DNA of 11,152 nt from DASSKO01 sp035690425 (GTDB taxonomy: Bacteria; Actinomycetota; Actinomycetes; Propionibacteriales; Nocardioidaceae). Under the pieces are notes generated by a model. That model had not been told where the DNA came from. It was given only the letters and a program-made list of their open reading frames with translations, and did no database searches. The stretch lies in contig DASSKO010000150.1 of the NCBI GenBank assembly GCA_035690425.1, positions 1 through 11,152 of the forward strand, written 5' to 3'. Positions 6,136-11,152 of the stretch are shown here, in pieces; positions within the stretch are counted from its first letter, which is position 1, and every line of letters starts with the position of its first letter. The position numbers and the translations under genes are program-made.

Positions 6136-6990
6136 TCAGGCGTCCGGGGCGGTGACGAAGTCGATCAGCTCCTCCACCCGCCCCAGCAGGGCCGGCTCGA
6201 GGTCGGCATAGGAGCGCACCTGGCCGAGGATGCGCTGCCAGGCCCGGGCGATGTCGGCCTGGTTGCGGTGCGGCCACCCCAGCGCCTGGCAGATGCCGGC
6301 CTTCCACGGCACCGAGCGCGGGATCGCCGGCCACGCCGCCAGGCCGACCCGGTCGGGCTTGACGGCCTGCCAGATGTCGACGTAGGGATGACCGACCACC
6401 AGCACGTGCTGGCCGTGCGGCCCCTTCCGCACCGCATCGGCGATCCGGCTCTCCTTGGAGCCCGGCACCAAGTGGTCGACGAGGACACCGACGCGGCGGG
6501 ACGGCGCCGGGCGGAACTGCGCCACCAGCTCGGACAGGTCGTCGACGCCCTCGAGGTACTCGACGACCACGCCTTCGATCCGCAGGTCGTCACCCCACAC
6601 CTTCTCGACCAGCTCGGCGTCGTGCCGGCCCTCGACGTAGATGCGGCTGGCTCGGGCGACCCGCGCGCCCGCACCTTCCACCGTCACCGACCCCGACGCC
6701 GTACGCGTCGGCTTGGCCGGAGCCTTGCGCTTGGGTGGGCGCAGAATGACCGGACGCCCTTCGAGGAGGAACCCCGGGCCGAGTGGGAACGTGCGCCGCT
6801 TGCCCCGCCGGTCCTCCAGGTCCACGGTGCCGAGGTCGCGGTCGAAGCGCGTCACCGCACCGCAGAAGTCGGTCGTCACCTCCTCGACGACCATGTCGAT
6901 CTCCACGGTCACCTCGGTCGCGCGGCCTCGCTTGGGCGCGCGCCAGTCAGTCGCGAGTACGTCGGATCCGTAGCGGTCGATGGAGGGCAC
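6136..6990 (-). CDS. DUF3097 family protein, possible TOPRIM-like fold
   Basis: This protein of about 284 aa, from GTG 6990, belongs to a conserved actinobacterial family of unknown function. The N-terminus RYGSDVLATDW and the GFLLEGRPVILRPP segment are the family marks I recall. In 286-aa numbering from TTG 6996, a central block reads RIYVEGRHDAELVEKVWGDD (118-137), then EYLEGVDDL (146-154) and VGVLVDHLVPGSKE (169-182). A glutamate in VEG at the end of a strand followed later by VLVDHL is suggestive of a TOPRIM nucleotidyl-transfer or nuclease fold, but the second aspartate of a classical DxD is not evident. Basic, proline-rich KRKAPAKPTR (90-99) separates the two halves. An in-frame TTG at 6996 would add two residues, but TAGCGT six bases before GTG 6990 favours a leaderless GTG start. 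It lies between the MBL hydrolase and DUF3072 genes on the same strand. Confidence 0.88.
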   Translation of the reverse strand: MPSIDRYGSDVLATDWRAPKRGRATEVTVEIDMVVEEVTTDFCGAVTRFDRDLGTVDLEDRRGKRRTFPLGPGFLLEGRPVILRPPKRKAPAKPTRTASGSVTVEGAGARVARASRIYVEGRHDAELVEKVWGDDLRIEGVVVEYLEGVDDLSELVAQFRPAPSRRVGVLVDHLVPGSKESRIADAVRKGPHGQHVLVVGHPYVDIWQAVKPDRVGLAAWPAIPRSVPWKAGICQALGWPHRNQADIARAWQRILGQVRSYADLEPALLGRVEELIDFVTAPDA

Positions 6991-7002
6991 CGGCAAACGC
7001 TA
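6991..7002 (-). promoter_or_regulatory. Candidate leaderless -10 box of the DUF3097 gene
   Basis: On the minus strand TAGCGT (7002-6997) fits the actinobacterial TANNNT -10 pattern. It is followed by 6 nt (TTGCCG) and GTG 6990, so the GTG would be the first codon of a leaderless mRNA. There is no Shine-Dalgarno sequence for either possible start and no good -35. The geometry is the same as for the DUF2306-type gene at 386. Confidence 0.4.
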
Positions 7003-7030
7003 GCGGCTTCGGGCCGTCGATGTGGGACGG

Positions 7031-7070
7031 CTCGCGGGCACTACCACCCCCCGCGAGATCGCAGTAGTGC
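7031..7070 (-). repeat. Two interleaved inverted repeats: possible pseudoknot or terminator
   Basis: Stem A pairs CTCGCGGG (7031-7038) with CCCGCGAG (7050-7057), eight perfect GC-rich base pairs. Stem B pairs GCACTAC (7038-7044), lying in the loop of stem A, with GTAGTGC (7064-7070), seven perfect base pairs. The order A-B-A'-B' is the topology of an H-type pseudoknot, or of two competing hairpins. The stems share base 7038. The element starts 7 bp after the MBL stop codon and lies upstream of the DUF3097 promoter and start. No T-run follows. A terminator for the MBL transcript is the plainest role. Confidence 0.6.
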
Positions 7071-7076
7071 ATCAAC

Positions 7077-7865
7077 TCACTCGAGGAGGGGCAGCCCGGG
7101 CCGCTGCGGTCCCAGGTGCTCGTAGCCGCGGCGGACGGCGTCGGCGAGCAGGGACGGGTCCCACGGCCACTCGCCCTGCTGCAGGGCCTCTTCGACCGAG
7201 GCGCCCTGCTGCCGCAGGCGACCGATGGTGTTGGCCACGTCCGCGAGGTCACCACGCTGGTCGAGCACGAACGGGTGGCCGACCGGTGCGCCGTGCCCGG
7301 GTACGACGCTCGAGTGCTCACCCAGCACACCGATGACGAGCTCCAGGGTGTCCGGCCACTCCATCGGGTAGGAGTCGGGACCGAGACTCGGTGGCGCCGA
7401 CTCCTCGACGAGATCGCCGGCGAACACCACGTCGATGTCGGGCACCCGGATGACGACGTCACCGTCAGTGTGGCCGCGACCGGGGTAGAAGACCTCGACG
7501 TAGCGGTCGCCCAGATCGAGCGCGGCCACCGACGACAAGGTGGTGTCAGGGGGCCGGTCGGCGTCGGCCAGCGCCGCGGCGGCGTTCTCGTGGGCGTGGA
7601 TCCGGGCATCGTCGAACGCGATGTTGCCGCGGACGTGGTCGAAGTGCTGGTGGGTGTTGACCACCCAGCGCACCGGCCTGGGGTCGAGGCGGGCGATGTG
7701 ACGTCGCAACTCCTGCCCCTGTTCGGCGGTGCCCCGGGTGTCGACGACAAGCAGGCCGTCGTCGCCCGCGACCACGCCGACGTTGACGTTCCACTCGGCG
7801 TACCCGCGCACCCAACAGCCGGTGGCGATCTCGGTCCAGTCCTGGTCCAGTGCGTCAAGGCTCAC
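7077..7865 (-). CDS. MBL-fold metallo-hydrolase
   Basis: This 262-aa cytoplasmic-looking hydrolase of the metallo-beta-lactamase fold probably binds two zinc ions. The metal ligands are visible: THQHFDH gives H72, H74, D76 and H77; GHTDGD gives H132; AGDLVE gives bridging D151; and PGHG gives H191. The segment NTHQHFDHVRGNIAF is like uncharacterised MBL proteins of the general hydrolase type. Nothing identifies the substrate, and antibiotic resistance should not be assumed. The frame stays open upstream to TTG 7931, but that would run through the CIRCE element. GTG 7865 gives a normal N-terminus (VSLDALDQDW) and leaves an 80-bp divergent gap to hrcA. A GATCAT at 7877-7872, six bases before the GTG, could be a weak leaderless -10. 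It is the first gene of the minus-strand group running on to the DUF3097 gene. Confidence 0.88.
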   Translation of the reverse strand: MSLDALDQDWTEIATGCWVRGYAEWNVNVGVVAGDDGLLVVDTRGTAEQGQELRRHIARLDPRPVRWVVNTHQHFDHVRGNIAFDDARIHAHENAAAALADADRPPDTTLSSVAALDLGDRYVEVFYPGRGHTDGDVVIRVPDIDVVFAGDLVEESAPPSLGPDSYPMEWPDTLELVIGVLGEHSSVVPGHGAPVGHPFVLDQRGDLADVANTIGRLRQQGASVEEALQQGEWPWDPSLLADAVRRGYEHLGPQRPGLPLLE

Positions 7866-7899
7866 CCGCCGATGATCACATGGGCTCGGAGGAGCCGGG

Positions 7900-7905
7900 T
7901 AGACT
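7900..7905 (+). promoter_or_regulatory. -10 box of the hrcA operon promoter
   Basis: TAGACT fits the TANNNT consensus and is placed so that transcription would begin at about 7911-7913, inside the left CIRCE arm. No good -35 is visible 17-18 bp upstream (TCACAT at 7876-7881 is the nearest). The position relative to CIRCE is that of a repressor-controlled heat-shock promoter. Confidence 0.6.
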
Positions 7906-7931
7906 TGGCACTCCGTCCACGGGAGTGCCAA
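7905..7931. promoter_or_regulatory. CIRCE element (HrcA operator)
   Basis: TTGGCACTC, nine bases, then GAGTGCCAA form a perfect 9-9-9 inverted repeat. The canonical CIRCE arm is TTAGCACTC; here A3 is G, and the opposite arm carries the compensating change, so symmetry is kept. The left arm overlaps the last base of the -10 and the predicted start site. The right arm ends on the first base of the hrcA Shine-Dalgarno sequence. HrcA bound here should block transcription of hrcA-dnaJ-rsmE under normal growth. Confidence 0.95.
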
Positions 7932-7945
7932 GGGAGGTGACGGAC

Positions 7946-8968
7946 ATGCTCGACGACCGCAAGCTCGACGTGCTGCGCGCGATCGTGGAGGACTACGTCG
8001 CCACCCAGGAGCCCGTGGGCTCGAAGTCGCTGGTCGACCGGCACCAGCTCGGGGTGTCGCCGGCCACGGTGCGCAACGACATGGCCGCCCTCGAGGACGA
8101 CGGCTTCATCACCCAGCCGCACACCAGCGCCGGCCGGATCCCGACCGACAAGGGCTACCGGCTGTTCGTCGACAAGCTCACCACGGTGAAGCCGCTGACC
8201 GCAGCCGAGAAGCGCGCGATCTCGTCCTTCCTCGAGGGTGCCCACGACCTCGACGACGTCGTGCAGCGCACGGTGCGGATGCTGGCCCAGCTGACCCGCC
8301 AGGTCGCGATCGTGCAGTACCCGAGCCTGTCGAAGTCGACCGTGCGCCACGTGGAGCTGGTGGCGCTGTCCCCGAGCCGGCTGCTGCTGGTGCTGATCAG
8401 CTCCAGCGGTCGCGTGGAGCAGCGGGTGACGGAGCTGCCGGATGCCGTCGACGAGGCCTTGGTCGCCGACCTGCGGGCTCGACTCAACGCCGCCGCCGTC
8501 GGTCAGCGGCTGTCCGAGGCGTCCACCCGGCTGGTCGGCGTGGCGGACCGGTTCCCTCCCGATGACCGGTCGACGGCCGCCCGGGTGATCGACACGCTGG
8601 TCGAGATGATCTCCGACGAGCGCTCCGACGACCGGCTGGTGATCGGCGGCACCAATAACCTCAGCCGGTTCGGAGACGACTTCGAGCACTCGATCAAGCC
8701 GATGCTGGAGGTGCTGGAGGAGCACGTCGTGCTGCTCAAGCTCCTCGGCGAGGCGAGCAGCCCGAGCATGCTCACGGTGCGCATCGGGCATGAGCAGCCC
8801 TATCAGGAGCTTTCGTCGACGAGTGTCGTCGCGACCGGCTACGGCCCGGGCGCGGAGGCGCTGGCGACGCTTGGCATCGTGGGGCCGACGCGCATGGACT
8901 ACCCCGGCACGATGGCGGCGGTGCGCGCCGTCGCGCGATACGTCAGCAACGTCCTCGACGACTCCTGA
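7946..8968 (+). CDS. hrcA: HrcA, heat-inducible transcription repressor
   Basis: This 340-aa repressor of heat-shock genes binds CIRCE, and in well-studied bacteria its folding depends on GroEL. The N-terminal winged helix spans about residues 1-75, with GVSPATVRNDMAALEDDG (36-53) as the recognition region and the family signature HTSAGRIPTDKGYRLFVD (59-76). A dimerisation/GAF-like core follows, and the C-terminal GPTRMDYPGTMAAVRAVARYVS segment is typical. Length is normal. ATG 7946 has AGGGAGG (7931-7937) eight bases upstream. An open frame extends upstream, but it would run through CIRCE and the promoter. It is the first gene of an operon with dnaJ 42 bp downstream, and is autoregulated through CIRCE at 7905-7931. 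Confidence 0.97.
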   Translation: MLDDRKLDVLRAIVEDYVATQEPVGSKSLVDRHQLGVSPATVRNDMAALEDDGFITQPHTSAGRIPTDKGYRLFVDKLTTVKPLTAAEKRAISSFLEGAHDLDDVVQRTVRMLAQLTRQVAIVQYPSLSKSTVRHVELVALSPSRLLLVLISSSGRVEQRVTELPDAVDEALVADLRARLNAAAVGQRLSEASTRLVGVADRFPPDDRSTAARVIDTLVEMISDERSDDRLVIGGTNNLSRFGDDFEHSIKPMLEVLEEHVVLLKLLGEASSPSMLTVRIGHEQPYQELSSTSVVATGYGPGAEALATLGIVGPTRMDYPGTMAAVRAVARYVSNVLDDS

Positions 8969-9010
8969 GACTCGTCGTACCCGTCAGAAGAGAGATCCGG
9001 AACCAACCAC

Positions 9011-10183
9011 ATGGCCAGGAGTATGAGCCAGGACTACTACGAGACCCTCGGCATCCAGCGTGACGCGTCGCCTGAGGAGGTCAAGAAGGCCTACCGCAAG
9101 CTGGCGCGCAAGCTGCACCCTGACGTCAACCCCGACGCGACCACGCAGGACGCGTTCAAGGACGTGACGCGGGCCTACGAGGTGCTGTCGGACCCGAGCA
9201 AGCGTGAGATGTACGACATGGGGCACGACCCGATGTCGGCCGGCGCAGGTGGTGCCGCCGGGTTCGGCCAGGGCTTCTCGTTCACCGACATCATGGATGC
9301 CTTCTTCGGGCAGCAGCAGTCCGGCCGCGGGCCCCGCTCCCGAGTACGTCGGGGACAGGACGCGCTGATCCAGCTCGAGGTCGACCTGAGCGAGGCTGCG
9401 TTCGGTGCGACCCGCGAGCTCAAGGTCGACACCGCGGTCGCGTGCAGCCAGTGTGCCGGCAGCGGTGCGGCTCCCGGATCCGGCCCGGTGACCTGTGAGA
9501 CCTGCCACGGGCGCGGCGAGGTGTCGCACGTGCAGCGTTCGTTCCTCGGCGAGGTCCGCACGGTGCGTCCCTGCCCGGCCTGCCGGGGCTTCGGGCAGAC
9601 CATCGCCGACCCGTGCCGGGAGTGTGCCGGCGACGGGCGGGTTCGCGCCCGCCGTACGCTCAGCGTCAAGATCCCGCCGGGTGTCGACACTGGCACCCGG
9701 GTGCAGCTGCCCGGTGAGGGCGAGGTCGGCCCGGGCGGTGGTCCGGCCGGCGACCTGTATGTCGAGGTCCACGTCGCCCTGCATCCGTTGTTCAAGCGCG
9801 ACGGCGACGACCTGCACTGCACGGTCACGCTGCCGATGACGGCAGCGGCACTGGGGACGAAGATCGACCTGCCGACGCTGGAGGCAGATCTGGGTGAGCA
9901 GTCCGAGCTGGAGCCTTCCGTGCCGATCGAGATCAAGCCCGGCACCCAGTCGGGGGAGGCGGTCGCGCTCGGTGCCCGTGGGGTCCCGCGTCTGCGGGGG
10001 ACCGGCCGCGGCGATCTGATCGTGCACGTGGTCGTGGAGACCCCGTCCCGGCTCGACCAGCGGCAGGAGGAGCTGCTGCGCGAGCTCGCAGTGCTGCGCG
10101 ACGAGGAAAGTGTGGAAGGCGACTTCGCGCGCCCGCCCAAGTCGGTCTTCGACCGGTTGCGCGGAGCCTTCGGCCAGCGCTGA
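9011..10183 (+). CDS. dnaJ: DnaJ, type I Hsp40 co-chaperone
   Basis: This 390-aa co-chaperone stimulates the ATPase of DnaK and delivers unfolded clients. The J domain covers about residues 7-72, with the essential HPD at 36-38. A short Gly/Phe-rich linker (GAAGFGQGFSFTDIMDAFFG) follows. The zinc region has all four CxxCxGxG repeats, at C145/C148, C162/C165, C188/C191 and C202/C205, so this is a complete type I (class A) DnaJ. The C-terminal substrate-binding domains follow, ending in LRGTGRGDLIVHV. No grpE or dnaK is adjacent, so this is the hrcA-linked copy (DnaJ2 in mycobacterial naming) rather than one in a dnaK operon. Two starts are possible: ATG 9011 (MARSMSQDYYE) and ATG 9023 (MSQDYYE), the latter matching the usual family N-terminus. 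Neither has a well-spaced Shine-Dalgarno sequence. rsmE follows after 7 bp. Confidence 0.96.
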   Translation: MARSMSQDYYETLGIQRDASPEEVKKAYRKLARKLHPDVNPDATTQDAFKDVTRAYEVLSDPSKREMYDMGHDPMSAGAGGAAGFGQGFSFTDIMDAFFGQQQSGRGPRSRVRRGQDALIQLEVDLSEAAFGATRELKVDTAVACSQCAGSGAAPGSGPVTCETCHGRGEVSHVQRSFLGEVRTVRPCPACRGFGQTIADPCRECAGDGRVRARRTLSVKIPPGVDTGTRVQLPGEGEVGPGGGPAGDLYVEVHVALHPLFKRDGDDLHCTVTLPMTAAALGTKIDLPTLEADLGEQSELEPSVPIEIKPGTQSGEAVALGARGVPRLRGTGRGDLIVHVVVETPSRLDQRQEELLRELAVLRDEESVEGDFARPPKSVFDRLRGAFGQR

Positions 10184-10190
10184 GCCGCTG

Positions 10191-10925
10191 GTGAGCGTTC
10201 CGGTCTTCCTCGTCGAGTCGTCGAGCCTGCAGGACGAACTCATCGCCCTGGGTGGCTCCGAGGGCCGCCATGCCGGTGTCGTGCGCAGGCTCGCGGTGGG
10301 CGAGCGGATCGACCTCACCGACGGAGCTGGATCGGTCGCGAGCTGCGAGGTGGCAGAGGCGGGCAAGGACGGCCTGACCTGCCACGTGCTCGCCCGCCGC
10401 ACGGACCCACCGCCCTTTCCGCGGTTCACGGTCGTGCAGGCGCTGCCCAAGGGCGACCGAGGGGAGCTGGCCGTCGAGATGTTGACCGAGATCGGCGTCG
10501 ACCAGGTCGTGCCGTGGGCCGCGTCGCGATGTGTGACGCGCTGGAGGGGCGAGCGGGCCGACAAGTCGCTGGCCAAGTGGCGCTCGGCGGCGCGAGAAGC
10601 GGCGAAGCAGTCTCGGCGTTCGTGGTTTCCCTCGGTGGCGCCGGTGGCCTCCACCTCCGAGGTGGCATCGCTGCTCGGTCGGTCCGCGATGCCGATCGTG
10701 CTGCACGAGGCCGCCGACACTGCGGTCGCCGCTGTCACGATGCCTCCGGCCGGCGATGTCGTGCTCATCGTCGGTCCCGAGGGCGGGATCAGCGACGAGG
10801 AGCTTGCGGTGTTCGCTGGCGCCGGCGCGCAGCCACGGCGGCTGGGTCCTTCCGTGTTGCGCACGTCCACCGCAGGGGTGGCGGCGGTGGCCGCGCTGAT
10901 GTCGCGTACCGCTCGCTGGGCCTGA
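10191..10925 (+). CDS. rsmE: RsmE, 16S rRNA m3U1498 methyltransferase
   Basis: This 244-aa SPOUT-class methyltransferase should methylate N3 of U1498 in 16S rRNA, using SAM bound in a C-terminal trefoil knot. Residues 1-70 resemble the PUA-like RNA-binding domain (GSEGRHAGVVRRLAVGERI). The AAREAAKQSRR helix (133-143) is a family mark, and knot motifs GPEGGISDEE (195-204) and LGPSVLRTSTAG (218-229) complete the site. The last motif has RTSTA where E. coli-type enzymes have RTETA, which I recall as common in actinobacteria. GTG 10191, seven bases after the dnaJ stop, gives the standard N-terminus VPVFLVES and the usual family length; the frame open upstream would overlap dnaJ. It is the third gene of the CIRCE-controlled operon, so its level may rise with heat shock. 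Confidence 0.95.
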   Translation: MSVPVFLVESSSLQDELIALGGSEGRHAGVVRRLAVGERIDLTDGAGSVASCEVAEAGKDGLTCHVLARRTDPPPFPRFTVVQALPKGDRGELAVEMLTEIGVDQVVPWAASRCVTRWRGERADKSLAKWRSAAREAAKQSRRSWFPSVAPVASTSEVASLLGRSAMPIVLHEAADTAVAAVTMPPAGDVVLIVGPEGGISDEELAVFAGAGAQPRRLGPSVLRTSTAGVAAVAALMSRTARWA

Positions 10926-10981
10926 GGTCTCGGCGCTGGCTCGCTGATGCGTGGCTCTAGCCGGCGTGGACTTTCGCGCGC

Positions 10982-11152
10982 TTACGCGGCGTGCGCGTGT
11001 TGGTAGTCGACCTCGATGGGGGTGTCCTGGCAGGGATAGACCTCGAGCGTGATGTCGGGCAGGTCGGCGTCGGCGGGTGGGGTGCGGCCGAGGGGGCGGG
11101 TGCCGGTGTGGTCGACGAGGTAGGTGTGGCCGTGGGGGTCGTGCCAGAGGTA
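10982..11152 (-). CDS. C-terminal tail of a DUF222/13E12-type HNH protein, cut by right edge
   Basis: Fifty-six codons, open to the window edge and ending in TAA at 10984-10982, encode YLWHDPHGHTYLVDHTGTRPLG, then a proline/aspartate-rich tail ending in HAHAA. The Y-L-W-x-D-P-H-G-x-x-Y-L-V-D-H-x-G-T-x-P-L-G block is what I recall at the very end of actinobacterial DUF222 proteins with an HNH endonuclease motif (the 13E12 repeat family), which occur in many copies per genome. The HNH motif itself would be outside the window. Codon use is extremely rich in C at third positions. It converges on rsmE with a 56-bp gap that shows no clear terminator. Confidence 0.7.
   Translation of the reverse strand, partial: YLWHDPHGHTYLVDHTGTRPLGRTPPADADLPDITLEVYPCQDTPIEVDYQHAHAA

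Noticed and set aside
6132..6142. CGCC-TCA-GGCG palindrome over the DUF3097 stop codon
   Set aside because: A four-base-pair stem is expected often by chance in sequence this GC-rich.
7866..7931. N-terminal extension of the MBL protein to TTG 7931
   Set aside because: It would cover the CIRCE element and hrcA promoter, and the extra residues are not like the family; GTG 7865 is sufficient.
8984..10870. 628-codon minus-strand open frame antisense to dnaJ and rsmE
   Set aside because: Shadow frame of two complete, motif-bearing genes; composition is not protein-like.
1..11152. Search for a defence island, CRISPR array, prophage, integrase, tRNA or riboswitch
   Set aside because: Nothing supports any of these; gene content is core metabolism, chaperones and transport, apart from the HNH tail at the right edge.

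Overview
The window is a stretch of high-GC actinobacterial chromosome. GC-rich third codon positions, the CIRCE-controlled hrcA-dnaJ-rsmE run, a DUF3097 gene, and a DUF222/13E12-type HNH tail at the right edge all point that way. The HemW N-terminus and overall gene content resemble Nocardioides and relatives (Propionibacteriales). That placement is made from memory of the families, not from a search.

Left part (1-3057). A DUF2306-type membrane protein, cut by the left edge, is divergent from a TetR-family regulator with a WHG-type C-terminal domain. Only 16 bp separate the two start codons, and a perfect 13-bp inverted repeat fills that gap. A near-consensus promoter for the membrane protein places its ATG at the predicted transcript 5' end (leaderless). 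After a 237-bp gap holding a 29-bp inverted repeat comes a 608-aa long-chain fatty acyl-CoA synthetase of the FadD15 type.

Middle (3049-7865). The acyl-CoA synthetase gene is followed by three 18-bp tandem repeats, each carrying an in-frame TGA, and then by hemW (heme chaperone) in the same frame. Facing hemW is a minus-strand group. In transcription order it is an MBL-fold hydrolase, a DUF3097 protein, a small DUF3072 protein and an APC-family permease resembling putrescine importers. A GC-rich element with two interleaved stems (possible pseudoknot) lies between the MBL and DUF3097 genes. Three helically phased direct repeats lie just upstream of the permease.

Right part (7866-11152). A textbook HrcA/CIRCE heat-shock operon begins in the 80-bp gap opposite the MBL gene: promoter, CIRCE, hrcA, dnaJ (type I co-chaperone) and rsmE (16S rRNA m3U1498 methyltransferase). 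HrcA should repress its own operon, so DnaJ, and probably RsmE, rise on heat shock. The window closes with the C-terminal tail of a convergent HNH-endonuclease-like protein of the DUF222/13E12 family.

Most of the window is ordinary core chromosome. I see no defence system, integrase, insertion sequence, CRISPR array, tRNA or rRNA. The items that deserve a second look are small regulatory or structural elements: the divergent leaderless operator, the triple-stop tandem repeat, the interleaved stems and the phased repeats.
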